Numbered from the stretch's first letter, positions 26,124-34,922 are shown. The stretch is DNA of 64,000 bases from Mesorhizobium hawassense (GCF_003289945.1 NZ_QMBP01000001.1:496001-560000), one strand, 5' to 3'. Program-made: numbers and translations. The notes: generated by a model not told the origin, from the letters alone.

Positions 26124-26348
26124 ATGGACGCAACTGCAGCAGCTGCTATCGGCGCTGGTATCGCCTGCATCGGCATGGGCGGCGCGGGCATCGGCCTCGG
26201 CAACATCTTCGGCAGCTACCTCTCGGGTGCGCTCCGCAACCCGTCGGCTGCCGATGGCCAGTTCGGCCGCCTGATCTTCGGCTTCGCGGTGACCGAAGCT
26301 CTGGGCATCTTCTCGCTCCTGATCGCTCTGCTCCTGGTCTTCAAGTAA
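26124..26348 (+). CDS. atpE: ATP synthase F0 subunit c
   Basis: 74 residues forming a hairpin of two helices. The glycine-rich first helix has [18 protein letters not shown]; the loop is RNP; the proton-binding Glu58 lies in [10 protein letters not shown]. The ribosome binding site CAGGAG is well placed. Subunit c is needed in many copies per complex, which fits the hairpin directly behind the gene. Confidence 0.98.
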   Translation: MDATAAAAIGAGIACIGMGGAGIGLGNIFGSYLSGALRNPSAADGQFGRLIFGFAVTEALGIFSLLIALLLVFK

Positions 26349-26366
26349 GAGCCAGAGCTGACGAGA

Positions 26367-26387
26367 GGGGCCGCATGGTGCGGCCCC
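26367..26387 (+). promoter_or_regulatory. Intercistronic hairpin behind atpE
   Basis: GGGGCCGCA and TGCGGCCCC form a perfect 9-bp stem with a TGG loop, 19 bp after the atpE stop. No T-run follows. It probably stabilises the upstream message so that subunit c is made in excess of b and b'. Confidence 0.6.
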
Positions 26388-26409
26388 GCCGAATGGACAG
26401 GGGAATGAG

Positions 26410-26991
26410 ATGTTCGTGACATCTGCCTATGCGCAAGAAACAGCGCCGGCCGCAGCCGAGGGCGATACGCATGCGGGCACCGCGGTGCCCGCCGCGGAGC
26501 ATGAAACGTTCCCGCCGTTCAATGCCGCAACCTTCCCGTCGCAGATCCTGTGGCTGGTCATCACCTTCGGGCTCTTCTACCTGTTCCTGAAGCGGGTTGT
26601 GATGCCGCGTCTTGGCGGCATCATCGACGTCCGCAACGACCGCATCACCCAGGATCTCGATCATGCCGCAAGGCTGAAGGGCGAGGCGGACGCCGCCGTT
26701 GCTGCCTATGAGCAGGAACTGGCGGAGGCCAAGGCCAATGCCAACAAGATCGGCCAGCAGGCGAACGATGCTGCCAAGGCGCAAGCCGAAGGCACGCGCA
26801 AGAAGCTCGAGGCCGAGCTCGAGAAGAAGCTTGGCGAGGCCGAGGCGAGCATCGCCTCGATCAAGGCCAAGGCGATGAAGGAAGTCGGCACGATCGCCGA
26901 GGACACCACGTCGGCCATCGTCGAGGCGCTCGTCGGCGGCAAGTCCGACAAGTCCGAGATCGCGGCCGCGGTCAAATCCGCGAGCCGGTGA
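26410..26991 (+). CDS. atpG: ATP synthase F0 subunit b'
   Basis: 193 residues. The N-terminal 50 residues are low in conservation and contain the run APAAAEGDTHAGTAVPAA. One membrane helix (ILWLVITFGLFYLFLKRVV) is followed by a long alanine/lysine/glutamate-rich coiled coil. It forms the peripheral stalk with subunit b. Alphaproteobacteria carry separate b and b' genes; this longer, first copy is b' (named atpG or atpF2 in different genomes). Confidence 0.93.
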   Translation: MFVTSAYAQETAPAAAEGDTHAGTAVPAAEHETFPPFNAATFPSQILWLVITFGLFYLFLKRVVMPRLGGIIDVRNDRITQDLDHAARLKGEADAAVAAYEQELAEAKANANKIGQQANDAAKAQAEGTRKKLEAELEKKLGEAEASIASIKAKAMKEVGTIAEDTTSAIVEALVGGKSDKSEIAAAVKSASR

Positions 26992-27001
26992 GGAGCGCAT
27001 A

Positions 27002-27493
27002 ATGGACGCCACATCACTCGCCACGCTCTGGGCTGCTATCGCCCTGTTCATCTTCCTCGGCGCCGTCATCTATCTGAAGGTGCCGGGCATGCTCGCCAAG
27101 TCGCTCGACGCCCGCGCGGCCAAGATCAGCGGCGAGCTCGAGGAAGCCCGCAAGCTTCGTGAAGAGGCCCAGCAACTGCTCGGCCAGTATCAGCAGAAGC
27201 GCAAGGAAGCCGAGAAGGAGGCCGCCGACATCGTCGCCGCCGCCAAGCGCGAAGCTGAATTGCTTGCCTCCGAGGCGGCCAAGAAGACCGAAGACTATGT
27301 CGCCCGGCGCACCGCGCTTGCCGAGCAGAAGATCAGCCAGGCCGAGCGCGAAGCGGTCAGCGAAGTGCGCGCCAGCGCCGTCGACATCGCCGTCGAGGCC
27401 GCCCGCGCGCTGCTCGCCGCCAAGGTCGACGCCAAGGCTGGAGCCGACCTGTTCAAGTCGGCGCTGGACGACGTCAAGGCCAAGCTGAACTGA
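27002..27493 (+). CDS. atpF: ATP synthase F0 subunit b
   Basis: 163 residues: membrane helix LATLWAAIALFIFLGAVIYLKV, then a charged coiled coil (GELEEARKLREEAQQLLGQYQQKRKEAEKE split by heptads) reaching to the C-terminus. It pairs with b' to hold the F1 head. Last gene of the F0 operon, 10 bp behind b', followed by a strong terminator. The F1 genes are not in this window. Confidence 0.95.
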   Translation: MDATSLATLWAAIALFIFLGAVIYLKVPGMLAKSLDARAAKISGELEEARKLREEAQQLLGQYQQKRKEAEKEAADIVAAAKREAELLASEAAKKTEDYVARRTALAEQKISQAEREAVSEVRASAVDIAVEAARALLAAKVDAKAGADLFKSALDDVKAKLN

Positions 27494-27517
27494 GCTGACG
27501 TCGAAGCTTCGAGAACA

Positions 27518-27549
27518 AAGCCGCCTGGGCAACCCGGCGGCTTTTTTTG
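27518..27549 (+). terminator. Rho-independent terminator of the F0 operon
   Basis: AAGCCGCC pairs with GGCGGCTT, with an additional inner GGG/CCC pair around CAA, and a run of seven T follows. It lies 25 bp past the atpF stop. Confidence 0.9.
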
Positions 27550-27582
27550 TTGTTTGAAAGGCAGCGCGTCGCTGAAGCTGCC

Positions 27583-27853
27583 AATCTCCCCCCTCGTGGG
27601 GGAGATGCCCGGCAGGGCAGAGGGGGCGTTAAGGATCGCGGCGTCGCAGGATCAAGGTTCCTCGCCCCACGAATGTGGGGAGAGGTGGCTCGGCGAAGCC
27701 GAGACGGAGAGGGGAGCGCCCTACGAGGCCCTCTCCGTCCGCTTCGCGGCCACCTCTCCCCGCCTTTGGCGGGGCGAGGAACCCAAGCATCGTTAGGTCG
27801 GCGGGACAGCGCCCCCTCTGTCCTGCCGGACATCTCCACCACAAGGGGAGATC
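27583..27853. repeat. REP-doublet-like element B, nested (four units)
   Basis: Two concentric inverted pairs. The outer units (about 27583-27640 and 27790-27853) have CTCCCCC/GGGGGAG plus GCCCGGCAGGGC plus AGAGGGGGCG. The inner units (about 27653-27718 and 27725-27783) have CTCGCCCC/GGGGAGAG plus CTCGGC-GAA-GCCGAG plus GAGAGGGG. The element fills the convergent gap between the atpF terminator and the 3' end of rnhB; no gene is hidden in it. Confidence 0.8.
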
Positions 27854-27858
27854 AGCCG

Positions 27859-28554
27859 TCACTCCAGTCCGGCGAAGCTCTCTTCCTCAATCACCTCGGC
27901 CGCACCCAGCCTGAACGGCGCGAACGACGCGCGGTGCAATCTCGCCACCGGTCCATGCGTCTCGATCGCGGTCCGGTGCCTCACCGTCGCATAGCCCATA
28001 TGGACTTCGAAGCCGTAATGTTCGTGGTGTCCGCCGCAGCCGCACATCATGCGGTCGCGCATCACCTTGGCGACGATCGAGGCGGCGGCGATCGACTGCG
28101 AGCGCTGGTCGCCCTTGATCAGCGCCCGGCCTTCGCAGGCAAGACCGGGCGGGATGTCGCGGCCGTCGGCCAAGGCAAGTTTCGGCTGCAGCGACAGGCC
28201 CGCGGCGGCGCGGCGCATCGCTTCCAGGCTGGCTTTCAGGATGTTGCTGTTGTCGATGCCTTCGGCGCTGATCGAGGCCATCGAGACGCCGAGCGCCGAG
28301 CCGAGAATTTTGAGAAACAGCGCCTCACGCTGCAAATGGGTCAGGCGCTTGGAATCGTCGAGGCCCTCGGGAATGTTGGCGGGGTTGAGCACCACCGCTG
28401 CGGCCACCACCGGCCCGGCGAGCGGACCGCGGCCTGCCTCGTCCATGCCGGCGACCGGCCACAGCCCGTCGGCCATCGCCTTGGTCTCGATCGAGAAGTC
28501 GGGCTTCTCGACCATTTCAAAGAGAAGCGGAGAATCGGAACGCGCGCGAGCCAT
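27859..28554 (-). CDS. rnhB: Ribonuclease HII
   Basis: 231 residues from the ATG giving [14 protein letters not shown]; a longer frame to 28674 adds forty non-conserved residues. The active-site block is [16 protein letters not shown] (Asp-Glu pair), then [37 protein letters not shown] and a late HMGYATVRH. It removes RNA primers and misincorporated ribonucleotides from DNA. It is convergent with the F0 operon. The radical SAM gene lies upstream on the same strand. Confidence 0.95.
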   Translation of the reverse strand: MARARSDSPLLFEMVEKPDFSIETKAMADGLWPVAGMDEAGRGPLAGPVVAAAVVLNPANIPEGLDDSKRLTHLQREALFLKILGSALGVSMASISAEGIDNSNILKASLEAMRRAAAGLSLQPKLALADGRDIPPGLACEGRALIKGDQRSQSIAAASIVAKVMRDRMMCGCGGHHEHYGFEVHMGYATVRHRTAIETHGPVARLHRASFAPFRLGAAEVIEEESFAGLE

Positions 28555-28750
28555 GGTGCGGCGAGGTTCGCATCGGCTCCGATTCTCCGCAAGTCCTTCC
28601 GGGTCGGATGGGGCGTCGGACCGGGAAGGCACCGTCTCGCGGCCGGGGGACAGTGGCCGGACGGGATTCTTCAAAAGGACTGCAATGCCAGGCGGAAAAT
28701 CGCTTTGCCTGGAACTGCTTGGCGCCGGCTCGTCACGGCCGGCACCGACG

Positions 28751-29956
28751 TTAAAGCAGCATCAACTGCTCGCCGGCGCCGGAGCCTGCGACGAATTGAT
28801 CGGTGCGGAGTTGCCGTCGCTCGACATTGAGGCCGAGCCGCTTGGCGGCGATCTCGAAGCGCCGGCCGATCTGCCAGGCATAGGGGCCGGCGCCCTTCAT
28901 GCGCTTGCCCCATTCGGAATCGTAATCCTTGCCGTCGCGCATCGAGCGGACCAGCGACATCACATGCCGGTAGCGGTCCGGATAGTGGCGCAGCAGCCAG
29001 TCCTTGAAGATCGGCGCCACTTCGAGCGGCAGGCGCAGGATGACGTAGCCCGCCTCCCGCGCGCCGGCGGCGCGCGCCGAATCGAGGATGCGCTCCATCT
29101 CCGGATCGTTGAGGCCGGGAATGATCGGCGCCACCATCACCGAGGCCGGGATGCCGGCGTCCGAAAGCTGCCTGATCGCCTCCAGCCGTTTCGTCGGCGT
29201 CGACGCGCGGGGTTCCATCGTTCTCGCCAGCATGCGGTCCATCGTCGTCACCGAAAGCGCCACCTTGGCGAGGCCGCGTTCGGCCATGCGCGACAGGATG
29301 TCGATGTCGCGCGTCACCAGCGCCGACTTGGTGACGATGCCGACCGGATGGCCGCGCGCCTCCAGCACTTCCAGGATCTCGCGCATGATCCGGTATTGCT
29401 TCTCGATCGGCTGGTAGGGATCGGTGTTGGTGCCGATGGCGATGGTGCGCGGCTGATAGCCCGGCTTCGACAATTCCCGGTCGAGCATGCGTGCGGCGTC
29501 CGGCTTGGCGAACAGCTTCGATTCGAAATCGAGCCCCGGCGACAGGCCCATGAAGGAATGCGTCGGCCTGGCGAAGCAGTAGACGCAGCCATGCTCGCAG
29601 CCCCGATAGGGATTGATCGAACGGTCGAAGGAAATGTCCGGCGATTCGTTGCGGGTGATGATGGTGCGCGGCTTCTCGACCTGCACTTCGGTCCTGAACG
29701 GCGGCAGTTCCTCAAGCGAGTTCCAGCCGTCGTCGAAGACGTGACGGCTGACCGGCTCGAAGCGGCCGGACGGGTTGATACCGGCCGAGCGGCCGCGATT
29801 GCGGTCGGGCCGCACGCGCATGCCGCTCTGCTCGATCATCGCGTCTGCCATCTCGGCTCTGCCTGCTCCGAAAGCAGCAATGTCGGCGCGCACGATCTGT
29901 TCCATTTTCGCCCTCTCCCAGGGACTGTCGGCAGGCTGTCGAATCGCTCTGTTCAT
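28751..29956 (-). CDS. PA0069-type radical SAM protein
   Basis: 401 residues from ATG 29956. The [4Fe-4S] motif is [16 protein letters not shown] (C-x3-C-x2-C), preceded by SINPYRGC. The TIM-barrel markers [17 protein letters not shown] and [10 protein letters not shown] follow. This pattern belongs to the SPL-like PA0069/Rv2578c family, whose reaction is unknown. The N-terminal 60 residues are variable and include [14 protein letters not shown] start further down at MEQIVRAD is possible. The gene is divergent from a glycosyltransferase. Confidence 0.9.
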   Translation of the reverse strand: MNRAIRQPADSPWERAKMEQIVRADIAAFGAGRAEMADAMIEQSGMRVRPDRNRGRSAGINPSGRFEPVSRHVFDDGWNSLEELPPFRTEVQVEKPRTIITRNESPDISFDRSINPYRGCEHGCVYCFARPTHSFMGLSPGLDFESKLFAKPDAARMLDRELSKPGYQPRTIAIGTNTDPYQPIEKQYRIMREILEVLEARGHPVGIVTKSALVTRDIDILSRMAERGLAKVALSVTTMDRMLARTMEPRASTPTKRLEAIRQLSDAGIPASVMVAPIIPGLNDPEMERILDSARAAGAREAGYVILRLPLEVAPIFKDWLLRHYPDRYRHVMSLVRSMRDGKDYDSEWGKRMKGAGPYAWQIGRRFEIAAKRLGLNVERRQLRTDQFVAGSGAGEQLMLL

Positions 29957-30053
29957 GAAACTATTCCTATTTTGCCGATGAGAACAAAGCAAGAACTTTT
30001 TCGGCAAAAAGCGTAACTGGCGCAAGCCGCGGCTTTCCGCTATTCGGCTGGGA

Positions 30054-30557
30054 ATGCTCAGCGTCCTTATCGAAACCCGCAACGACGAAGAGGGGCTTGC
30101 CCGCACGCTCGCCTCTTTGGTCGGCGGCGCGGTCGAGGGCGTGGTGCGCGACGTCATCGTCTGCGATCAGGGTTCGACCGACCAGACGCATCGCGTCGCC
30201 GAGCATGCAGGCTGTCACTATGTGACGGGCGGCATCGGCGCCGGCATCGGCCAGGCCAAGGGCGACTGGCTGCTGCTTCTCGAACCCGGCGCCCGGCTCG
30301 CCGAAGGCTGGATCGACGAGGTCGTCGCCCACACGGCCAAACAGACCATGCCGGCGCGTTTCTCGCGCTCCCGCGCCGATCGCGCACCTTTCCTGGCCCG
30401 CGTCTTTTCCGGCAATCGCGCGCTGGCCGAGGGCCTCGTCGTCAGCAAGCGGCAGGCCGCGGCTCTGGCCAAGGGCACGCGCAGCGCCGAAGCCCTGGCC
30501 CGGGGCCTCGCGACCAGAAGGCTGAACGCCGAAATCTGGGTGGCGCCGCCGAAATGA
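30054..30557 (+). CDS. Short GT2-like glycosyltransferase
   Basis: 167 residues, about half of a usual GT-A enzyme. The N-terminus LSVLIETRNDEEGLARTL and the DVIVCDQGSTDQTHRVAE block are the nucleotide-sugar binding signatures of family 2. The region GIGAGIGQAKGDWLLLLEPGARLAEGWIDEV follows the GT-A pattern with the DxD position replaced by EPG. It may bind but not transfer sugars, or use another lipid partner. It is divergent from the radical SAM gene with a 97-bp gap. Confidence 0.75.
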   Translation: MLSVLIETRNDEEGLARTLASLVGGAVEGVVRDVIVCDQGSTDQTHRVAEHAGCHYVTGGIGAGIGQAKGDWLLLLEPGARLAEGWIDEVVAHTAKQTMPARFSRSRADRAPFLARVFSGNRALAEGLVVSKRQAAALAKGTRSAEALARGLATRRLNAEIWVAPPK

Positions 30558-30618
30558 GCTCGGTGTTCGCTATGTGCGGAAGACGCTCGCGAGTCGAAAA
30601 GTGGGAAAATTCACCACA

Positions 30619-30633
30619 TTGTGCATTGCACAA
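30619..30633. promoter_or_regulatory. Candidate operator upstream of the PhyH-type gene
   Basis: TTGTGCA-T-TGCACAA is a perfect 7+7 palindrome about 105 bp before the gene at 30739, overlapping a weak -35-like TTGCAC. Such dyads suit dimeric repressors. No cognate regulator is nearby. Confidence 0.35.
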
Positions 30634-30738
30634 AAATCTCCGGCGTGATTAGCATCGTCATTGATGCGGGACAATCGGGATGGGGTGACGGCGAGGCGGC
30701 TGACGCTTCGTTGTACGCCATGCATTTGAGGGACCCCG

Positions 30739-31707
30739 ATGAATCTTGCAGACAACTCCGGCGCGGCCAGCCTTGAGGCGATCGCCTGCAACGGCAGCCT
30801 GTTCAGGCGCATCGCCGTGCGCATCCCGACCTATCTGAAGGACCTGCGCGAAAATCCGGCCTGGCTGCCGATGTTCGTGCTGGCACGCACCATGTCCGGG
30901 CGTCGCCTGCATTGGCTTAGCGCCAGACGCGCCCGCCCGCTCGACGATGCGGGGGAGACGATGTTCACCGGCATCGACCGCAAGGCAGTGGTCGAGAGTT
31001 TGCGCGCCGAAGGCCTGTTTTCGGGCTTGATGCTGCCCCCGGCGATCCACCAGGAGATCGCCGCATTCGCGCAGCGCACATCTTGTTTCGGCAATTTCGA
31101 CCGCCGCCTCGAATTCATGCCGGGCGACTATGCCGAGGCCGAGAAACGTCTCGGCCGTTCGCTGCTCAGCGGCCATTATTTCGAGCGCATCCTGGACTGC
31201 CCGGCAGCGCTCGCCATCCAGAAGGACCCGCTGCTGCTCGACATCGCCCGGCATTATCTCGGCGGCCAGGCGAAGCTGATCACCACGCGCGTCTGGTGGA
31301 GTTTTCCAACCGGCAAGGCTTCGGACGCCGACAAGAACCTCGCCTCGTTGGGCAAATATCATTTCGACCTCGACGACTGGCGGATGCTGAAGTTCTTCTT
31401 CTACCTGGTGCCAGTCGATCAAGGCACCGGGCCGCATGTCTATGTCCGCGGCAGCCACAAGCGCCGCGCGCTCAGGCATCAGCTGACGCTGCTGGTAGGC
31501 CATCCCGCAGAGGACGTTCTCGGCGTCTACGGCCCGCAAAGCCCGGTCACGTTGACGGGCGAGGCGGGCCTCGGCTTCGTCGAGGATCCGTTCGGCTTCC
31601 ACATGGGCACGGTGCCGGCGCACACGCCGCGGCTGATGATGGAAATCGGCTTCGGCGTCTCCAATCCGTCGCGCCGCCGTTTTCACGGCGAGCCGGTCAT
31701 CCGCTAA
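30739..31707 (+). CDS. Phytanoyl-CoA dioxygenase-like (PhyH) protein
   Basis: 322 residues. The Fe(II)/2-oxoglutarate site is suggested by the H-x-D motif in KYHFDLDDWRML and a distal histidine in DPFGFHMGTVPAHTPR, with the arginine after it available to bind 2-oxoglutarate. The block VPVDQGTGPHVYVRGSHKRR is typical of the PhyH superfamily. The N-terminal 100 residues are specific and unassigned. ATG 30739 has GAGGGA upstream. It stands alone; no substrate can be inferred. Confidence 0.8.
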   Translation: MNLADNSGAASLEAIACNGSLFRRIAVRIPTYLKDLRENPAWLPMFVLARTMSGRRLHWLSARRARPLDDAGETMFTGIDRKAVVESLRAEGLFSGLMLPPAIHQEIAAFAQRTSCFGNFDRRLEFMPGDYAEAEKRLGRSLLSGHYFERILDCPAALAIQKDPLLLDIARHYLGGQAKLITTRVWWSFPTGKASDADKNLASLGKYHFDLDDWRMLKFFFYLVPVDQGTGPHVYVRGSHKRRALRHQLTLLVGHPAEDVLGVYGPQSPVTLTGEAGLGFVEDPFGFHMGTVPAHTPRLMMEIGFGVSNPSRRRFHGEPVIR

Positions 31708-31733
31708 ATCTGTCATCCGCTGAACTCGACAGG

Positions 31734-32159
31734 TCAGCTCAGCTGGATATCCACCGGCATCCAGGCGCTGCGGCGCCTGGCCAGGCGTTGCTCGCGGCTT
31801 TCGGCGTCGTAGCTGACCGCGACAGGCTCGCGCGAGAACCGCTCACGCTCGTAGAGCGCGTTGACGATGACGATTGCCCTGGCGTCGTCTTTTTCTCCGG
31901 CGATTGCCGCGACATAGACGCCGCAGTTGCGGCAAACGAGATAGTCGGCGGTGCGCAGGCCGAAGCGATAGACCTGCAGGCGTTGCCTGTCCGAGACCGA
32001 GACGACCAGCCTGCCGTTCGGATCGGCAGCCGCCCGCGAACCGTGCCGGGTGCAGAACGAACACTGGCAGGCACGGATTTCCAGTGCGGCCGGATCGAGC
32101 GCGCTGGAGAAGCTGAGGCGGATATTGCCGCAATGGCAGCCGCCGCTGTGAACGGTCAT
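31734..32159 (-). CDS. GFA-family zinc protein
   Basis: 141 residues. The cysteine pattern CHCGN ... CQCSFCTRHG ... CRNCGVY is the Zn-binding signature of the GFA (glutathione-dependent formaldehyde-activating enzyme) fold. Most members are not true formaldehyde-activating enzymes, so the catalytic role is uncertain. It is convergent with the PhyH-type gene. Confidence 0.88.
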   Translation of the reverse strand: MTVHSGGCHCGNIRLSFSSALDPAALEIRACQCSFCTRHGSRAAADPNGRLVVSVSDRQRLQVYRFGLRTADYLVCRNCGVYVAAIAGEKDDARAIVIVNALYERERFSREPVAVSYDAESREQRLARRRSAWMPVDIQLS

Positions 32160-32201
32160 GGCGGATTGTCCCTTGTTCGCTCACACAAGGTACTTCTCCG
32201 G

Positions 32202-32266
32202 GATCGGCTTCGGAATGGCGCCTCGAAGGCGCAAGCGCCATTTCGCTTGCGAACCGGATGCCGATC
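32202..32266. repeat. Branched palindrome between the GFA and moaB genes
   Basis: The outer arms GATCGGCTTCGG and CCGGATGCCGATC enclose two smaller hairpins, GCGCCT-CGA-AGGCGC and AAGCG-N6-CGCTT. Together they could fold as a three-way junction. The element occupies most of the 125-bp gap. I see no second copy in the window. Confidence 0.5.
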
Positions 32267-32284
32267 GGGATGTCTTGCCTTCAG

Positions 32285-32842
32285 TTATGCACCGGGCTTG
32301 CCGCCGCGCCTGAGATGCTCGTCGAGCCGCGGCATGATCTCGACGAAGTTGCAGGGCATGTGGCGGTAGTCGAGCTGCGTCTTGATGATGCCGTCCCAGG
32401 CATCCTTGCAGGCGCCGGGCGAGCCCGGCAGCACGAAAACGAAGGTGGCGTTGACGACGCCGCCCGTCGCCCGGCTCTGGATCGTCGAGGTGCCGATCTT
32501 GTCGTAGGAGATGCGGTGGAAGACTTCGGAAAACCCGTCCATGCGCTTTTCGAAGATCGGTTCCAGCGCCTCCGGCGTCACGTCGCGGCCGGTGAAGCCG
32601 GTGCCGCCGGTGGTGATGACGACATCGATGTTGTCGTCCTTCGACCAGCCGAGAACCTTGTCGCGGATCTTTTCGCGGTCGTCGGTGACGATATCGCGCG
32701 CGGCAAGGGTATGGCCGGCCTCGGTGATGCGGTCGGCCAGCGTCTGGCCGGATTTGTCGTCGGCGAGGCTGCGCGTATCGGAAACGGTCAGCACCGCGAT
32801 GCGCACCGGGATGAAGGGCCGGCTCTCGTCAAGCTTCGCCAT
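32285..32842 (-). CDS. moaB: Molybdenum cofactor biosynthesis protein MoaB
   Basis: 185 residues of the MoaB/MogA fold from the ATG giving MAKLDESRPF. The motif VVITTGGTGFTGRDVTPEA and GSTIQSRATGG-like segment (GTSTIQSRATGGVVNATFVFVLPGSP begins there) form the molybdopterin-binding pocket. It adenylylates molybdopterin in the cofactor pathway. It overlaps the 3' end of ispE by 14 bp, so the pair is one transcript although the pathways are unrelated. Confidence 0.93.
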   Translation of the reverse strand: MAKLDESRPFIPVRIAVLTVSDTRSLADDKSGQTLADRITEAGHTLAARDIVTDDREKIRDKVLGWSKDDNIDVVITTGGTGFTGRDVTPEALEPIFEKRMDGFSEVFHRISYDKIGTSTIQSRATGGVVNATFVFVLPGSPGACKDAWDGIIKTQLDYRHMPCNFVEIMPRLDEHLRRGGKPGA

Positions 32843-33743
32843 CGCTCGCCTCCATGCTGCGGGTGGCGGCGACGAACCAGTCGGGGTGTCGCGCGCGGAT
32901 CTCGATCGCGGCGCGCTTGGCGACATTGCCGGTCTCGAACAGGCCAAAGCAGGTGGCGCCGGAGCCGGACATGCGCATGAAGGCGGCGTCGGCACGCTTG
33001 AGCGCCTTCAGCGCTTCGCCGATCGCCGGCTCGATCGATCGGGCGGGCGCCTCGAGATCGTTGCGCGTCGTCTCCAGCCAGTTGCGGACGGCGTGGAAAT
33101 CGAGACGCTTCGGCAGCGGCGGCAGCGCCTCGTTGTCGCGCCGGGCGAGCGCCTTGAACACGTCCGGCGTCGATACGGCGACGCCGGGATTGACCAGAAC
33201 CAGGCCAAGCGCCGGAAACACCGGCAACGGCGACATCTCGTCGCCGATGCCGCGCGCGATCAGCGGCTTGCCCTTGAGGCACATCGGCAGGTCGGCGCCG
33301 AGCGAAAGCCCGATCCGGGCCAGCGAAGTGCCGTCGATGTCGAGCTTCCAGAGCCGCGCCAGAGCGTTGAGCGCGGCCGCGGCGTCGCTGGAGCCGCCGC
33401 CGACGCCTGAGGCGATCGGCAGGTTCTTTTCGAGCCTGATGGCCACGGGCGGCGCAGGCTGCGCGCCGGCTTCCCGGCGCAAGGCATCGCGCGCCTTCAC
33501 CACCAGATTGTCTGCGTCGAGCGGCAGGCCGGCGGCATACCGGCCGGATACCGAGAATTGGTCGTGCTCCGCCGGCTCGATCTCGAGCCGGTCGCCGAAG
33601 CGGGTGAACACCCCAAGGCTGTCGATGAGGTGATAGCCGTCGGCGCGCTGTCCGGTGACATGCAGCGCCAGGTTGATCTTGGCGGGCGCAAGCCACGTCC
33701 GGACTTCCGTGCCGGGCTCCAGAATGTCGGCTGCTGGCGAGAT
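32829..33743 (-). CDS. ispE: 4-diphosphocytidyl-2-C-methyl-D-erythritol kinase (IspE), start uncertain
   Basis: A GHMP kinase of the MEP isoprenoid pathway. The P-loop-like motif is GVGGGSSDAAAAL and the C-terminal motif MSGSGATCFGLF. The first usual start in frame is a GTG at 33611, but translation upstream stays open and gives EVRTWLAPAKINLALHVTG followed by QRADGYHLIDSLGVFTR. That is the conserved IspE N-terminus with the substrate-binding lysine. No ATG, GTG or TTG precedes this block. Candidates are ATC at 33743, with AAGGA 8 nt upstream inside the preceding gene, ATT at 33725 and CTG at 33722. I place the start at the ATC provisionally, giving 304 residues. It overlaps moaB. Confidence 0.85.
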   Translation of the reverse strand: MSPAADILEPGTEVRTWLAPAKINLALHVTGQRADGYHLIDSLGVFTRFGDRLEIEPAEHDQFSVSGRYAAGLPLDADNLVVKARDALRREAGAQPAPPVAIRLEKNLPIASGVGGGSSDAAAALNALARLWKLDIDGTSLARIGLSLGADLPMCLKGKPLIARGIGDEMSPLPVFPALGLVLVNPGVAVSTPDVFKALARRDNEALPPLPKRLDFHAVRNWLETTRNDLEAPARSIEPAIGEALKALKRADAAFMRMSGSGATCFGLFETGNVAKRAAIEIRARHPDWFVAATRSMEASDGEA

Positions 33744-33747
33744 GGGA

Positions 33748-33933
33748 TCAGTCCTTGGCGAGATGGTATTCGCCGGTCTTCGGATCCTTGACCAGCGTGC
33801 CCATCGTGCCGTTCGCCGCCTGTTTCTCGGTGCGCCGGATCTTGGCCGTCACGCGCTCGGCCTCGCGCACGAAAGCGCGGTAGCCAAAGTATGCGGCGGC
33901 GCCGACGACGGCGAAGAAAATGATCTGCGGCAT
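33748..33933 (-). CDS. Small single-pass membrane protein
   Basis: 61 residues from ATG 33933, which has GGAGGAG about 7 nt upstream. One membrane helix at the N-terminus (PQIIFFAVVGAAAYFGYRAF) is followed by a basic linker and a C-terminal KDPKTGEYHLAKD. I know similar small proteins from other rhizobia but no function. Its last codons contain the AAGGA that may serve ispE, so the two are probably translationally coupled. Confidence 0.7.
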   Translation of the reverse strand: MPQIIFFAVVGAAAYFGYRAFVREAERVTAKIRRTEKQAANGTMGTLVKDPKTGEYHLAKD

Positions 33934-34016
33934 CTCAAAACTCCTCCCGCGTTCTCGCGGCAAGGCCGGCCGGATGGGTCGGTCAAGCGGTCATGCTAGA
34001 CGCAATCATGGCTTTT

Positions 34017-34922
34017 TCAAAGCCCGAAGCGTGCCCACAGCGCGCGCTCTTCCGCCGCATCGATGACGCCGCTGGCCGCGGCGGCGGCGATATCGGGCGC
34101 CGATGCACGCGAGCCGAACAGGCCGAAACGCCCAAACAGGCCACGCGGCGCGGTGATCAGCTTGAGCTGCGTCTTGTCGCCGAAACGCGTCCTGAGCACG
34201 CCGCGCATATCGCCCAGTGCATCGACAAGGCCGAGCTCGAGGCCTTTCTTGGCGGTCCAGAACAGGCCGGTGAACAGGTTCGGATCGTCCTTCAGCTTGC
34301 TGCCGCGCCGCTCCTTGACGAGGTCGATGAAGGTCTCGTGCACTTCGAGCTGCAGCGCCTTCAGCCGCTCGACGTCTTCCTCCTTCTCGGGCTTGAACGG
34401 ATCGAGCACCGCCTTGTTCTGTCCGGCGGTGTGGACGCGCCGCTCGACACCGATCTTCTTCATCAGCTCCGGGAAGCCGAACGAGGCGGAGACGACGCCG
34501 ATCGAGCCGACGATCGATGACGGATCGGCGAAGATCTCGTCGCCGGCGATCGCGATCATGTAGCCTCCGGAAGCCGCCACGTCCTCGACGAAGACCAGCA
34601 CCTTCTTGTTCTTTTCCCCCGCCAGATCACGGATGCGCTTGAAGATCAGCCGCGACTGCACCGGCGAGCCGCCCGGCGAATTGATCGAGATGGCAACCGC
34701 CGGCGCGTCGAAGCCGAACGCCTTTTCGATAAGGCCTGCCGTCGAGGCGAGCGACAGGCTCGGCCGGAACTGGCCGCCGCCGGCCATGATGGCGCCTTGC
34801 AGCCGGACGACCGGAATGGTGACGACTGTCGAGCGCCAGGATTTCGGCAGCAGGCGGTTTAAGAGGCGTTTCACGAACGAGTGTCTCCGGTCGATTTGCA
34901 GGAGTGAAGATGAGAAACTCAT
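34017..34922 (-). CDS. S49-family signal peptide peptidase (SppA/SohB-like)
   Basis: 301 residues. The nucleophile is the serine in VAASGGYMIAIAGDEIFADP and the likely general base the lysine in AGQNKAVLDPF. SPSSIVGSIGV-like DPSSIVGSIGVVS and INSPGGSP complete the Ser/Lys fold. The N-terminal hydrophobic part (VVTIPVVRLQGAIM) is short. ATG 34922 has GGGAG about 7 nt upstream; a GTG near 34874 giving a protein starting KRLLNRLLPKSWR is the alternative. It would clear cleaved signal peptides at the inner membrane. Confidence 0.88.
   Translation of the reverse strand: MSFSSSLLQIDRRHSFVKRLLNRLLPKSWRSTVVTIPVVRLQGAIMAGGGQFRPSLSLASTAGLIEKAFGFDAPAVAISINSPGGSPVQSRLIFKRIRDLAGEKNKKVLVFVEDVAASGGYMIAIAGDEIFADPSSIVGSIGVVSASFGFPELMKKIGVERRVHTAGQNKAVLDPFKPEKEEDVERLKALQLEVHETFIDLVKERRGSKLKDDPNLFTGLFWTAKKGLELGLVDALGDMRGVLRTRFGDKTQLKLITAPRGLFGRFGLFGSRASAPDIAAAAASGVIDAAEERALWARFGL

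Noticed and set aside
27554..27914. Several short frames inside the nested palindromes at 27583-27853
   Set aside because: They encode repeat sequence in every frame, lack binding sites and end at random.
28671..28913. 80-residue minus-strand frame at the 3' end of the radical SAM gene
   Set aside because: Overlaps the radical SAM coding sequence in another frame and is arginine-rich noise.
28049..30016. 655-residue plus-strand frame over rnhB and the radical SAM gene
   Set aside because: Antisense to two genes with catalytic motifs; no recognisable domain of its own.
32829..33611. ispE starting at the GTG at 33611
   Set aside because: It would lose the conserved N-terminal substrate-binding segment that is still readable upstream in frame.
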